A stretch of DNA of 23,888 nucleotides from an uncultured Austwickia sp. (GTDB lineage: Bacteria; Actinomycetota; Actinomycetes; Actinomycetales; Dermatophilaceae): positions 1 through 23,888 of the forward strand of contig CAKUSI010000024.1 in NCBI GenBank assembly GCA_934678955.1, in the 5' to 3' direction. Shown piece after piece: positions 15,526 to 23,888 of this stretch. Below the pieces are notes generated by a model that was given only the letters and a program-made list of their open reading frames with translations, ran no database searches and was not told the DNA's origin. The position numbers and the translations under genes are program-made. Each line of letters begins with the position of its first letter. The stretch's first letter is position 1.

Positions 15526-16809
15526 ATGGACGCCGTGACCTCCCTGCCCAGCCCGGCCACGACGTCCCTGCCCAGCCCGTTGGACGTCGAAGCGGCCTTC
15601 GTCCGGCTGCGCGGCGTGGTCCGCGAGACTCCGCTGCCGCGCAGCATTCGCCTCTCCGAGGCCACCGGGGCCAATGTCTGGGTCAAGCGGGAGGATCTGC
15701 AGCCCGTCCGTTCATACAAGATCCGCGGCGCCTACAACCTGATCGCCCAGCTCAGCCCCGCCGACCGCGAGCGCGGCGTGGTCTCCGCGAGCGCGGGCAA
15801 CCATGCCCAGGGGGTGGCGTACGCCTGCGCGCGGCTCTCGATGCGGTGCCGGATCTACGTGCCCCGCACCACCCCTCGGCAGAAACGGGACCGGATCGTC
15901 GCACTGTCGCAGGGCTGCGCGGAGGTGCTGATCGGCGGCGACACCTACGACGACGCGTACGCCGACGCCGTCGCCGACTCGGGAGCCACCGGCGCCATCC
16001 TCGTGCCGGCGTTCGACCACGTCGACACGATCGCCGGACAGGGCAGCCTGGCGGTCGAGGTCGTTCAGCAACTCGGCCACGATCCTGACCTCGTCGTCAT
16101 CCCCGTCGGCGGCGGCGGCATGCTCGCCGGGTGCGCCACCTGGCTGCGTGCCCGCCACCCGGCCGTACGCATCGTCGGCGTCGAACCGCGTGGCGCCGCC
16201 TCTATGACGGCGGCCCTCGCGGCGGGCAAGCCCGTCGAGTTGGAGGAGCTGGAGACGTTCGTCGACGGCGCCGCGGTCCGGCGGGTGGGCGAGATTCCGT
16301 ACGCAGTGGTGAGCGGGCTCGAGCTGCCCATCGTGACCGTGGGGGAGGGGCGAGTCTGTACGGAGATGCTGGACCTCTATCAGACCGACGGCGTGATCGC
16401 CGAGCCCGCGGGCGCCCTCGCGTCCGCCGGGCTGCTCGACGGCATCGAGGTGACCCCCGGCAGCGACGTCGTCGTGGTGCTGTCCGGCGGCAACAACGAC
16501 GTCTCGCGGTACGCGGAGGTGGTCGAGCGGTCTTTGATCGACGAGGGGCGCAAGCACTACTTCCTCGTGAACTTCCCGCAGGAGCCCGGCGCGCTGCGCG
16601 CCTTCCTCGAGCGGGTGCTCGGCCCGGACGACGACATCGTGCTCTTCGAATACGTCAAACGCTCCAACCGCGAGACCGGGCCCGCCCTGGTCGGGGTGGA
16701 GCTCGGCGACCCCGCCGACCTGGACGGACTCCTGGGCCGGATGACCGAGAGCCGTATGGTGGTCGAGCGCATCCCGGCCGACAGCCCCGCGTACCGCTTC
16801 CTCATCTAG
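15526..16809 (+). CDS. ilvA: Threonine ammonia-lyase (threonine deaminase)
   Basis: A 427-aa PLP enzyme that converts threonine to 2-oxobutanoate, the first step to isoleucine. The PLP lysine is Lys65 in SYKIRGAYN. SAGNHAQG at 89-96 binds the substrate carboxylate, VGGGGML at 194-200 holds the PLP phosphate, and SGGNND is at 320-325. Residues about 343-427 (KHYFLVNFPQEPGALR onward) form one ACT-like regulatory domain, as in the shorter IlvA class of Bacillus and actinobacteria, so isoleucine or valine control is likely. The N-terminus carries a duplicated TSLPSP. The 83-bp gap to the divergent nadE remnant shows no clear promoter. purU follows after 47 bp on the same strand. Confidence 0.93.
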   Translation: MDAVTSLPSPATTSLPSPLDVEAAFVRLRGVVRETPLPRSIRLSEATGANVWVKREDLQPVRSYKIRGAYNLIAQLSPADRERGVVSASAGNHAQGVAYACARLSMRCRIYVPRTTPRQKRDRIVALSQGCAEVLIGGDTYDDAYADAVADSGATGAILVPAFDHVDTIAGQGSLAVEVVQQLGHDPDLVVIPVGGGGMLAGCATWLRARHPAVRIVGVEPRGAASMTAALAAGKPVELEELETFVDGAAVRRVGEIPYAVVSGLELPIVTVGEGRVCTEMLDLYQTDGVIAEPAGALASAGLLDGIEVTPGSDVVVVLSGGNNDVSRYAEVVERSLIDEGRKHYFLVNFPQEPGALRAFLERVLGPDDDIVLFEYVKRSNRETGPALVGVELGDPADLDGLLGRMTESRMVVERIPADSPAYRFLI

Positions 16810-16856
16810 ACCGTGCCGATAGAACCACCCCCGAACGCGAACGACCTGGAGTAACC

Positions 16857-17738
16857 GTGTCCGTCCCTACCGCCGACGATTCCACCCCGCCGATCTACAT
16901 CCTGAACTTCTCCTGCCCCAACCAGCCGGGCATCGTCGCGGCGATCACGACCACGCTGCTCCAGCTGGGCTGCGACATCACCGACGGGCAGCAGTTCGAT
17001 GACCGGCTGTCCGGGCGGTTCTTCGGGCGGATGACGTTCACTCCGGTACGGGCCGATCTGGGCGAGCAGGGTTTCACCGGCGGGCTGCGGCCCGTGCTGG
17101 CCAGCTTCGAGGCCGACTGGGACCTGCGCGATGCCTCCCGCCTCTACCGCGTGCTGGTGCTCGTCAGCAAGGCCGACCACTGCTTGGTCGACCTGCTCTA
17201 CCGGGCGCGGATCGGCGACCTGCCCATGGAAGTCGTCGGGATCGTTTCCAACCACCCCCGCGAGACCTACGGTGACCTCGACGGCATCCCGTTCCACCAC
17301 CTGCCGATCACCAAGGAGACCAAGCCCCAGCAGGAAGCGCAGATCCTGCAGATCGTCGACGACGAGCGGGTCGACCTCGTCGTGTTGGCGCGCTACATGC
17401 AGATCCTGTCCGCCGACCTGGCCAGCGCGCTGTCGGGGCGGTGCATCAACATCCACCACTCGTTCCTGCCGGGCTTCAAGGGTGCCAAGCCGTACCACCA
17501 GGCGTACGCCCGCGGGGTGAAGCTCATCGGCGCGACCGCGCACTACGTGACCGCGGATCTCGACGAGGGGCCGATCATCGCCCAGGACGTCGAGCGGGTC
17601 ACCCACCGGGACTCGCCGGAGGCCCTCGTCCGCAAGGGGCGCGACATCGAGCGCCGCGTGCTGGCGGCCGCCGTGCGCGCCCACGTCGAGGACCGGATCA
17701 TGATGCGCGGCTCGACCACGGTGGTCTTCCCCGCCTGA
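16857..17738 (+). CDS. purU: Formyltetrahydrofolate deformylase
   Basis: A 293-aa enzyme that hydrolyses 10-formyl-THF to formate and THF, balancing one-carbon pools for purine and glycine metabolism. Residues about 12-85 are an ACT domain (YILNFSCPNQPGIVAAIT). Residues about 95-290 are the formyltransferase-fold catalytic domain with Asn198 and His200 in INIHHSFLPGFKGAKPY and Asp236 in ADLDEGPI, matching the Asn-His-Asp triad of GAR transformylases. The GTG start at 16857 has TGGAG a few bases upstream. It is 47 bp behind ilvA on the same strand and may share its transcript. Three CTGAGAC repeats (17735, 17745, 17766) straddle and follow its stop codon, before the terminator hairpin. Confidence 0.95.
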   Translation: MSVPTADDSTPPIYILNFSCPNQPGIVAAITTTLLQLGCDITDGQQFDDRLSGRFFGRMTFTPVRADLGEQGFTGGLRPVLASFEADWDLRDASRLYRVLVLVSKADHCLVDLLYRARIGDLPMEVVGIVSNHPRETYGDLDGIPFHHLPITKETKPQQEAQILQIVDDERVDLVVLARYMQILSADLASALSGRCINIHHSFLPGFKGAKPYHQAYARGVKLIGATAHYVTADLDEGPIIAQDVERVTHRDSPEALVRKGRDIERRVLAAAVRAHVEDRIMMRGSTTVVFPA

Positions 17739-17782
17739 GACAGTCTGAGACAGCCTCAGCCGAGCCTGAGACGAAGGGGAGC

Positions 17783-17810
17783 GCCCGTCCCGCCGCACGG
17801 CGGGACGGGC
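17783..17810. terminator. Strong bidirectional hairpin between purU and the LPYTG gene
   Basis: A perfect 12-bp stem, GCCCGTCCCGCC (17783-17794) with GGCGGGACGGGC (17799-17810), has a 4-base loop. It lies 45 bases after purU and 10 bases after the end of the convergent gene. T-runs are lacking, as is common in high-GC actinobacteria. Confidence 0.75.
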
Positions 17811-17819
17811 GAGTGAACC

Positions 17820-18884
17820 TCAGTCGGTCTGACGCCGCCGGGCGAGGACCAGCAGCGTGATCCCGCCGGCCATGGTGGCGCCGCCCAGGAGGGCGAGCGT
17901 TCCGGCTTCGCTGCCCGTGTACGGCAGGCTGCTCGGCGATGCGGTCGCGGCGGGCATCACGGCGACCGGAGCGTACGCCACCGGGGTAGCAGGCTTCTGG
18001 GCGACGGGCTTCTGGGCGACGGGCTTCTGGGCGACGGGCTTCGGCGCGGTTGGCTTCGTCACTGGCGCCGCCGGCGTGGCGGGCTTGGTCGGCGTCGCTT
18101 CATCGGTCGGCGTACCCGGGGTGACGTCGTCGCCGGGCTCGCAGTCGTCGCCCTCGTCGTCGCCGTGGTGGTCACCATGGTCGTCGCTGTGGTGGTCGCC
18201 GTGGTGGTCGCCGTGGTCATGACCGGGCGTCCCGTGGTCGTGACCGGGTGTCCCATGGTCTTGGCCGGGCTTGGGGTCGTTCTTCCCAGGCTTGGGGTCC
18301 TCCTTGTCTGGCTTGGGGTCGTCCTTGCCGGGCTTCGGGTTGTCCTTGCCAGGCTTCGGGTCGTCCTTCGGAGGAGTCACGGGTGCGCCGGCGCAGTGAT
18401 CCTCGTTCACCCCACCGTTCTTTCCGTGCAGCATGCAGTCCTTGCCCTTGTCGGGCTGCGGGTCGGGGCGGCACGCCTTGCCCGTCGCGCCGTGGTCACA
18501 ACCGTCGGCCTGCTCGCCGTGGGCCCCCGGCTGGCTTGTCGGATGGCCGTTGCCACCCTTGGCGGGCTTGTCGGAGTTGCCGCTGATCGTCCCGGAGCCG
18601 TTGCTGCTCCCAGAGTTCTTTCCGGGTGAGGAATTGCCCGCCCCACCAGAGGTTCCCGATTCCTTCTGGCCGCCCGAGCCATTGCCGCGAGGCGCCTGAT
18701 TTCCCGAGCCCTTGTTGTCCGCCTTTGCCTTCTGTGCCGCCGCCGGCGGCTTGGCCGGCGGTGCCGGGATCGCGGACTCCGCAGCCTGCGCCGAGGCCGC
18801 GTTGACCATGCCTGCAGCAGCCAGCGTCAGTCCCGCAGAAGCGGCCAGCACGGATTTGGGCAGCATGAAGCGCGTTGTTGCCAT
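17820..18884 (-). CDS. LPYTG cell-wall-anchored His/Asp-rich repeat protein
   Basis: A 354-aa exported protein. Residues 1-35 are a signal peptide (cleavage probably near AQA/AES). Next come a Gly/Ser/Asn-rich spacer (55-120), a four-cysteine segment (C129, C138, C150, C164) ending GGVNEDHC, five imperfect repeats of the DDPKPGK type (173-207), a run with 12 His and many Asp (209-247), three KPVAQ repeats (283-297), then the sorting signal LPYTG at 320-324, a membrane span at about 327-347 and a basic tail. A sortase would link it to peptidoglycan. The His/Asp run suggests binding of zinc, copper or nickel at the surface (inference). The ATG at 18884 has GGGGGG 8 bases upstream. No sortase gene is in the window. 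Function not established. Confidence 0.9.
   Translation of the reverse strand: MATTRFMLPKSVLAASAGLTLAAAGMVNAASAQAAESAIPAPPAKPPAAAQKAKADNKGSGNQAPRGNGSGGQKESGTSGGAGNSSPGKNSGSSNGSGTISGNSDKPAKGGNGHPTSQPGAHGEQADGCDHGATGKACRPDPQPDKGKDCMLHGKNGGVNEDHCAGAPVTPPKDDPKPGKDNPKPGKDDPKPDKEDPKPGKNDPKPGQDHGTPGHDHGTPGHDHGDHHGDHHSDDHGDHHGDDEGDDCEPGDDVTPGTPTDEATPTKPATPAAPVTKPTAPKPVAQKPVAQKPVAQKPATPVAYAPVAVMPAATASPSSLPYTGSEAGTLALLGGATMAGGITLLVLARRRQTD
17992..18036 (-). repeat. Three perfect 15-bp coding repeats (KPVAQ)
   Basis: The unit GGCTTCTGGGCGACG is repeated exactly at 17992, 18007 and 18022, and a partial copy follows. Identical in-frame copies point to recent slippage, and the repeat number may vary between strains. 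Confidence 0.9.
18270..18374 (-). repeat. Five 21-bp coding repeats (DPKPGK type)
   Basis: Units start at 18270, 18291, 18312, 18333 and 18354, each beginning CTTGGGG or CTTCGGG. They encode the extended, Pro/Asp/Lys-rich heptads of the wall protein, probably a spacer that holds the His-rich part away from or within the cell wall. Confidence 0.9.
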
Positions 18885-19096
18885 GTGAAATTCCCCCCAC
18901 GGTCCTACATTCCCCACTGCGGTGGCCCCTCAGCCCCGCATTCGACCGCGTGCCCCCCCGGCGCACGGCCGCCGCCCTTCCCGGCAGGAAACCCGAGCCT
19001 CCCCAGGCCGGATTTCTCGATCGCTCGTTCAGGACGTACGACTAAATCATCGCCCCGCATGCCCGTGCGTTACAAGATGCGGCAATTCTCCACAGA

Positions 19097-19112
19097 AGTG
19101 ATCTGAATCACA
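19097..19112. promoter_or_regulatory. CRP/GlxR-like palindrome in divergent region
   Basis: AGTGA-TCTGAA-TCACA matches TGTGA-N6-TCACA at nine of ten fixed positions. It lies 46 bases upstream of the helicase ATG and about 210 bases upstream of the LPYTG gene. The intergenic region 18885-19158 (274 bp) is less GC-rich and otherwise shows only ribosome binding sites. Control by a cAMP-binding CRP-family regulator is plausible, but the site overlaps where the helicase promoter should be, so its sign (repression or activation) is open. Confidence 0.5.
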
Positions 19113-19158
19113 CTCACTGGCTCAATGCCTCTGGGTGCCCTGCCATGATGGGAGCGCC

Positions 19159-21747
19159 ATGACGACGCTGACCGACACCCTCACCTCCCTGGAACCGCAC
19201 GACGCCGACGCGGTGCTCGGCGAATACCTCGGCTGGGTCGCCGGCCGAGGGTTGAGCGCCTACCCCCATCAGGAGGAGGCGCTCCTCGAGTTGGCGACCG
19301 GCTCAAACGTCGTGCTGGCGACCCCGACCGGTTCCGGCAAGTCGCTCGTCGCCGCCGGAGCACACGCGTTCAGTCTGGGCAAGTACGCCCGCTCGGGTCG
19401 ACGCACCTACTACACCGCCCCCATCAAAGCGCTGGTCAGCGAGAAGTTCTTCGACCTGTGCGCGCAGTTCGGCGCCCAGGAGGTCGGCATGGTCACCGGC
19501 GACGCGGCCGTCAACCCGGATGCGCCGATCATCTGCTGCACGGCGGAGATCCTCGCCAACCTCGCGCTGCGCGAGGGCGCCGACCTCGCCGTCGACACCG
19601 TGGTCATGGACGAGTTCCACTTCTACACCGAGCCGGACCGTGGCTGGGCGTGGCAGGTGCCCCTCCTGGAGCTGCCGCAGGCGCAGTTCCTGCTGATGAG
19701 CGCGACGCTCGGGGACATGCGGGAGCTGGCCGCTGATCTCACTGCGCGTACCGGTCGCCCGACAGCGATCGTCGCCGACGCGCCGCGACCCGTACCGCTG
19801 ACATACCGGTATGCCATGACGCCCTTGCACGAGACGCTGGAGGACGTCATCGCGGCGGGCCAGGCCCCGGCGTACGTCGTGCACTTCACCCAGGCCGCCG
19901 CGTTGGAGCGCGCGCAGTCGCTGCTGTCGGTCACGGTCACGAACAAGGAGGAGAAGGCGGCGATCGCGGAGACGATCCGGGGCTTCCGCTTCGGGAAGGG
20001 GTTCGGGGCCACGCTGTCCAAGCTGGTGCGGCACGGCATCGGCGTGCATCACGCCGGCATGCTGCCGAAGTACCGGCGCCTCGTCGAGACCCTCGCCCAG
20101 GCCGGGCTCCTCAAGGTCATCTGCGGGACCGACACCCTCGGGGTGGGCATCAACGTACCCATCCGTACCGTCGTCTTCACGGGCCTGTCCAAGTATGACG
20201 GCAGCCGCCAGCGCCTGCTCAAGGCGCGCGAATTCCACCAGATCGCGGGGCGCGCCGGCCGGGCCGGATTCGACACCGCGGGCACCGTGATCGTCCAGGC
20301 GCCCGAACACGTCATCGAGAACCACCGGGCGATGATCAAGGCCGGAGACGACGTCCGCAAGCAACGCAAGCTCGCCAAGCGCAAGGCGCCGGACGGCTTC
20401 GTCAACTGGTCCGATGCGACGTTCGACCGGCTCGTCGCGGCCGCGCCGGAGCCTCTCACCCCCAGGCTGCGGGTCACCCATGCGATGGTGCTGCAGGTGC
20501 TGCAACGGCCGGGGGACCCGGTGCGCGCCATGCGGCGCCTGCTCACCGACAACCACGAAACCCCCCACCGTCGGGCGGCGTTGCAGCGGCGGGCGATCCA
20601 GATCCTGCGCAGCCTGCTGGTCGCCGGCGTGGTGGAGCGCCTGCCCGAGCCCGACCCGACCGGGAGGACCCTGCGCGTCGTCATGGACCTGCAGGAGCAT
20701 TTCGCCCTGAACCAGCCGCTGTCCGCCTTCGCGCTCGCGGCGTTGGACCTGCTCGACGAGCAATCCCCGACCCACGCCCTCGACGTCGTGTCGGTCATCG
20801 AGGCGACGCTGGACGACCCGCGGCCGATCCTCTACTCCCAGCAGTGGAAGGCGCGCGGGGAGGCGGTGGCGGAGATGAAGGCGGATGGGATCGAGTACGA
20901 GGAGCGCATGGAGCTCCTGGACGAGATCGCCTGGCCGAAGCCGCTGGAGGAGTTGTTGACCGCGGCCTTCTCCTCGTATGCCGCGGGGCACCCGTGGCTG
21001 GACGAGACCGAGCTGTCGCCCAAGTCCGTGGTGCGGGATCTCTTCGAGCGGGCCATGACCTTCGGGGAGTTCGTGGCCTTCTACGACCTCCAGCGCGCCG
21101 AGGGGGTCGTGCTGCGCTACCTGTCCGACGTCTACCGCGCCCTGCGGCAGACCGTCCCCGACACCGCCAAGACCGAGGACCTGGAGGACATCATCGCCTG
21201 GCTCGGCGAGCTGGTCCGGCAGACCGATTCCTCACTGCTCGACGAGTGGGAGGCGCTCACCGACCCCGACCGACCGCTGGAGGAGGCGGTGCGGCCGAGC
21301 GACCTGCACGGCCCCCGCCCGATCACCGCCAACGAGCGCGCGTTCAAGGTCTTGGTCCGCTCGGCCATGTGGCGGCGGGTGGAGCTGCTGGCGCTCAGCC
21401 GCTACGACGATCTGGCGGCCCTCGAGGCGAACACGCCCGGCCGCGACGGCGCGCCCCCCGACCCGCTGTCCGCGGCGGAATGGGCGGACGCCGTGGAGGA
21501 GATGGCGGCGGACTACCCGGGCACCGCCGTCACCGACCTCATGGGCATCGGCCCGGAAGCCCGCGGACCCGCCATGCTGCGCATCGACACGAGCAGCGAG
21601 CCCGGTCTGTGGGTCGTGGAGCAGATCGTGGACGATCCCGAGGGCGACCGGGACTGGCGGGTCGTGGCGGAGGTCGACCTCCGGGCCAGCGACGAGGGCG
21701 GGGAGCTGGTGCTGCGAACCCTCGACCTGGCTCGCGCCGACGCCTGA
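19159..21747 (+). CDS. DEAD/DEAH-box RNA helicase, Ski2-like, with DUF3516-type C-terminus
   Basis: An 862-aa superfamily 2 helicase. Motif I is ATPTGSGKS (54-62), motif II DEFH (151-154) and motif III SAT (181-183). In the second RecA domain are HHAGMLPKYR (297-306), GTDTLGVGINVP (323-334) and motif VI QIAGRAGRAG (361-370). These are the patterns of Ski2/Mtr4-type helicases. The remaining 450 residues fit the actinobacterial DUF3516 extension. The role is probably unwinding of RNA in turnover or ribosome-related processing. I chose ATG 19159, with GGGAG just upstream, over the in-frame GTG at 19135. A CRP-like palindrome lies upstream. The GNAT gene follows after 24 bp. Confidence 0.93.
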   Translation: MTTLTDTLTSLEPHDADAVLGEYLGWVAGRGLSAYPHQEEALLELATGSNVVLATPTGSGKSLVAAGAHAFSLGKYARSGRRTYYTAPIKALVSEKFFDLCAQFGAQEVGMVTGDAAVNPDAPIICCTAEILANLALREGADLAVDTVVMDEFHFYTEPDRGWAWQVPLLELPQAQFLLMSATLGDMRELAADLTARTGRPTAIVADAPRPVPLTYRYAMTPLHETLEDVIAAGQAPAYVVHFTQAAALERAQSLLSVTVTNKEEKAAIAETIRGFRFGKGFGATLSKLVRHGIGVHHAGMLPKYRRLVETLAQAGLLKVICGTDTLGVGINVPIRTVVFTGLSKYDGSRQRLLKAREFHQIAGRAGRAGFDTAGTVIVQAPEHVIENHRAMIKAGDDVRKQRKLAKRKAPDGFVNWSDATFDRLVAAAPEPLTPRLRVTHAMVLQVLQRPGDPVRAMRRLLTDNHETPHRRAALQRRAIQILRSLLVAGVVERLPEPDPTGRTLRVVMDLQEHFALNQPLSAFALAALDLLDEQSPTHALDVVSVIEATLDDPRPILYSQQWKARGEAVAEMKADGIEYEERMELLDEIAWPKPLEELLTAAFSSYAAGHPWLDETELSPKSVVRDLFERAMTFGEFVAFYDLQRAEGVVLRYLSDVYRALRQTVPDTAKTEDLEDIIAWLGELVRQTDSSLLDEWEALTDPDRPLEEAVRPSDLHGPRPITANERAFKVLVRSAMWRRVELLALSRYDDLAALEANTPGRDGAPPDPLSAAEWADAVEEMAADYPGTAVTDLMGIGPEARGPAMLRIDTSSEPGLWVVEQIVDDPEGDRDWRVVAEVDLRASDEGGELVLRTLDLARADA

Positions 21748-21771
21748 TCCGCCTCCTGCAAGACTGCTCGC

Positions 21772-22341
21772 ATGGCTCACGAGGCAGTTCGGCATGAGGC
21801 GACCACGAAGGAGGCGGGGGCGCCCCTCGAGCGGGGGTCGCGTCAAGAGTCGGTACGGATCCGAGCCAAGGATCCCCGGGATGCCGCGGCGGTCGCCTCC
21901 TATCTCGATGACGCCTGGGGCGGGCCGATCATGGTCTCGCACGGTGACGTCTTCAACTGCACGCAGATCCCCGCACTCCTCGCGGAGGTCGACGGCGAGA
22001 TCGTCGGCCTCGCCACCTACGTCCTTCACGACGACGCGCTGGAGATCGTGACGCTCAACGCCTCGAAGAGCGCCGGTGGGGTGGGGACCCTCCTGCTGGA
22101 GGCGACGGCTCGACTGGCGCGCGAGCGGGGGCTGGCCAGGCTCTGGCTCGTCACGACGAACGACAACCTCGACGCGATGCGCTTCTATCAACGACGCGGC
22201 ATGAGGATGGTCAGCGTCCTCGTGGGCGCGATGGACCGCTCCCGCGACATGGCGCGAGCGATGGGGGAGCCGGTTGCGGACCTGGTGGGCTATTACGGCA
22301 TCGAGTCCCACGACGAGATCGTCCTGGAGATGCGGCTCTGA
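21772..22341 (+). CDS. GNAT family N-acetyltransferase
   Basis: A 189-aa protein with the GNAT fold. Strands at about 62-97 (LAEVDGEIVGLATYVLHDDALEIVTL) lead to the acetyl-CoA loop GGVGTLLLEA at 102-111 and then NDNLDAMRFYQRRGM at 130-144, the typical motif B region. The first 25 residues look unstructured. The ATG at 21772 lacks a clear ribosome binding site, so read-through coupling with the helicase 24 bp upstream is possible. The acceptor substrate (small amine or protein) cannot be told. Confidence 0.87.
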   Translation: MAHEAVRHEATTKEAGAPLERGSRQESVRIRAKDPRDAAAVASYLDDAWGGPIMVSHGDVFNCTQIPALLAEVDGEIVGLATYVLHDDALEIVTLNASKSAGGVGTLLLEATARLARERGLARLWLVTTNDNLDAMRFYQRRGMRMVSVLVGAMDRSRDMARAMGEPVADLVGYYGIESHDEIVLEMRL

Positions 22342-22398
22342 CGGCGGCCCCGTGGACACCGCGGTTCGGTGTCGGTGCCCGGCCGTAGGCTCGCGCAC

Positions 22399-23187
22399 AT
22401 GGCCCGCATCTCCCCCGGCACGGCGCTGAGCGTCGCCGAAGTGGCCGCGCTCATCGACCACGCCCTCCTCGCCCCCGACCTCACCCTCGACGACGTGCTC
22501 CGCGGCGTGGACTCGGTAGCCGCGCAGCCGCTGGCGAGCCTGTGCGTGAGGCCACTCGACGTGGCGCCCGTGGTCCGGCACGTCGCGGGCACGGGTCGAC
22601 GCGTCGGGACCGTGATCGGCTTCCCGCACGGCGCCACGACCTCCGCCGCCAAGGTCGCCGAAGCACAGCAGGCGCTGCTCGACGGGGCGGTGGAGCTGGA
22701 CATGGTCCTTACCATCGGGAGGCTGCGCGCCGGTGACGTCGAGGCCGTCACGCGCGACATCCGCGGGGTCGTGGACGCGGCCGCAGGCCGCGCGGTCGTC
22801 AAGGTGATCTTCGAGACCGCGCTGCTCGACGACGGTCACAAGGTCGACGCGTGCCGCGCGGCGGCGGATGCGGGCGCGGACTACGTGAAGACCAGTACGG
22901 GCTTCGCGAAGGTCCCCGACGCCGACCGGCCGACGGGCGCCACGGTGGCCGACGTGCTGCTGATGGCGGCGAACGTGCCGGACCGGATGGGGGTGAAGGC
23001 CTCCGGCGGGATCCGCGACCTTGAGGGCGTCCTCGCCCTGGTCGGAGCGGGAGCGACGCGGATCGGCTGCTCGGGCTCCGCCGGCATCCTGGCCGCCGCG
23101 CGCGGCGTCGTCGCGACGTCCCCTGACGGGGTGCTGATCGTGCCGGAGCCTCCCCGAGGCCGACGCTCCGGCCAGGGACCGACCTGA
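22399..23187 (+). CDS. deoC: Deoxyribose-phosphate aldolase
   Basis: A 262-aa class I aldolase that splits 2-deoxyribose-5-phosphate to glyceraldehyde-3-phosphate and acetaldehyde in deoxynucleoside catabolism. Catalytic residues fit the family: Asp101 (ELDMV), Schiff-base Lys164 (YVKTSTGF) and Lys200 (GVKASGGIR). GFPHG at 74-78 and VKVIFETALL at 134-143 are further signatures. ATG 22399 is preferred to the GTG at 22369 because it starts at the family's usual N-terminus. The C-terminus has a short basic tail. No other deo genes are in the window; it stands between the GNAT gene and treY on the same strand. Confidence 0.95.
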   Translation: MARISPGTALSVAEVAALIDHALLAPDLTLDDVLRGVDSVAAQPLASLCVRPLDVAPVVRHVAGTGRRVGTVIGFPHGATTSAAKVAEAQQALLDGAVELDMVLTIGRLRAGDVEAVTRDIRGVVDAAAGRAVVKVIFETALLDDGHKVDACRAAADAGADYVKTSTGFAKVPDADRPTGATVADVLLMAANVPDRMGVKASGGIRDLEGVLALVGAGATRIGCSGSAGILAAARGVVATSPDGVLIVPEPPRGRRSGQGPT

Positions 23188-23227
23188 GACAATCGACCCA
23201 CCCCCCGCCCCAGGAGTTGCCCTGCCC

Positions 23228-23888
23228 ATGCCCGTCACCGGCACATACCGCGTGCAGCTACACGATGAGTTCACCTTTGCCGACGCGGAACGGGTCGTGC
23301 CCTACCTCGCCGAGCTGGGGATCTCCCACCTCTACCTGAGCCCCATCCTCCAGGCGGCGTCCGGCTCCCTGCACGGCTACGACGTGATCGACCACCGGGC
23401 CATCTCTCGCGGGCTGGGCGGCGAGGCGGGCTTCGAGTCCCTGGCCGAGACCGCCAAGAAGCACGACCTCGGGATCATCGTCGACGTGGTCCCGAACCAC
23501 ATGGCGTTCGTGGCGCCCGAGCACCTGAACACCGCGCTGTGGGCCGTGCTGCGGGACGGGCGCGACGCGAGGACGGCGCACTGGTTCGACATCGACTGGA
23601 AGGCCGGTGGCGGCCGGATCGGTCTTCCGATCCTCGGCGCCCCGTTGGAGGAGATCCTCGAGGCCGGCGAGATCACGCTCGACACGAGGCCCGACCCCCT
23701 CTTCGTGCCCGACCCGGACAGCGCGTCCGAACCCCGCGAGGTCCCGGTCATCCGCTATTACGAGCACGTCCTGCCGGTGGCGCTCGGCACCGAGGGCAGC
23801 GGCGACCAGGGGCCCGACGTCCGGGCGGTGTTGGATCGCCAGCACTACCGGCTGACCTCCTGGCGAGCCAAGGACGACGCGCTCAACT
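23228..23888 (+). CDS. treY: Malto-oligosyltrehalose synthase, 5' part (runs off window)
   Basis: 220 codons are visible from ATG 23228, with CAGGAG 11 bases upstream. The N-terminus GTYRVQLHDEFTFADA, then LYLSPILQAASGSLHGYDV (about residues 35-53), VDVVPNHMAF and FDIDWK are the alpha-amylase-type barrel signatures of TreY. This enzyme isomerises the reducing end of maltodextrins to a trehalosyl end; TreZ then releases trehalose. The full protein is usually above 700 residues, so more than two thirds lies outside the window. treZ and treX are expected nearby but not seen here. It starts 40 bp after deoC on the same strand. Confidence 0.93.
   Translation, partial: MPVTGTYRVQLHDEFTFADAERVVPYLAELGISHLYLSPILQAASGSLHGYDVIDHRAISRGLGGEAGFESLAETAKKHDLGIIVDVVPNHMAFVAPEHLNTALWAVLRDGRDARTAHWFDIDWKAGGGRIGLPILGAPLEEILEAGEITLDTRPDPLFVPDPDSASEPREVPVIRYYEHVLPVALGTEGSGDQGPDVRAVLDRQHYRLTSWRAKDDALN

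Noticed and set aside
16131..16856. Upstream extension of purU through ilvA
   Set aside because: It is out of frame with ilvA and consists of Arg/Gly-rich shadow sequence; the GTG at 16857 has a ribosome binding site and starts the ACT domain.
18262..18374. CRISPR array
   Set aside because: The 21-bp repeats are contiguous, in frame and translated as DPKPGK heptads; there are no spacers or cas genes.

Overview
The window is GC-rich, gene-dense DNA that I infer comes from a high-GC Gram-positive actinobacterium (Actinomycetota). The signs are many GTG starts with GAGGAG-type ribosome binding sites, a DUF222/13E12-type HNH protein, a DUF3516-type Ski2-like helicase, an LPXTG-like cell-wall protein and a trehalose-pathway gene (treY). 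Genus cannot be fixed from the sequence alone. No phage, insertion sequence, CRISPR array or rRNA was seen.

Left part (1-3129): the 5' part of a helix-hairpin-helix/PHP protein diverges from a histidine phosphatase. The phosphatase converges on a two-gene minus-strand unit of nagA (N-acetylglucosamine-6-phosphate deacetylase) and a TauE/SafE-type permease.

Centre (3222-12074), the most unusual part: a minus-strand array of four paralogous membrane sensor histidine kinases with no response regulator. In transcription order they are A1 (11521-9411), B1 (9411-7339), A2 (7234-5207) and B2 (5210-3222). A1 resembles A2 and B1 resembles B2. Each A gene overlaps its B partner by 1 or 4 bases, while 104 bp separate the two pairs, so the array looks like a duplicated A-B unit. 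Both A kinases read HDLKG at the phospho-acceptor box and both B kinases read HDLKN, so only the B type keeps the Asn/Thr linked to phosphatase activity. A1 is interrupted by a 5-bp tandem duplication that shifts its frame. A 135-aa protein of unknown function precedes the array, with direct repeats at 11-bp spacing upstream of it.

Middle (12402-15442): tRNA-Lys(UUU) on the minus strand; a DUF222-HNH gene with a promoter that fits leaderless transcription; an isochorismatase-like hydrolase whose 3' end overlaps the HNH gene; and, just upstream of the hydrolase, a nadE gene reduced to 100 codons by what look like two in-frame internal deletions.

Right part (15526-23888): ilvA and purU on the plus strand converge on a gene for a repeat-rich, His/Asp-rich LPYTG wall protein, with a strong hairpin between. 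A divergent region with a CRP-like palindrome follows, then a plus-strand series: Ski2-like helicase, GNAT acetyltransferase, deoC, and the 5' part of treY running off the window.
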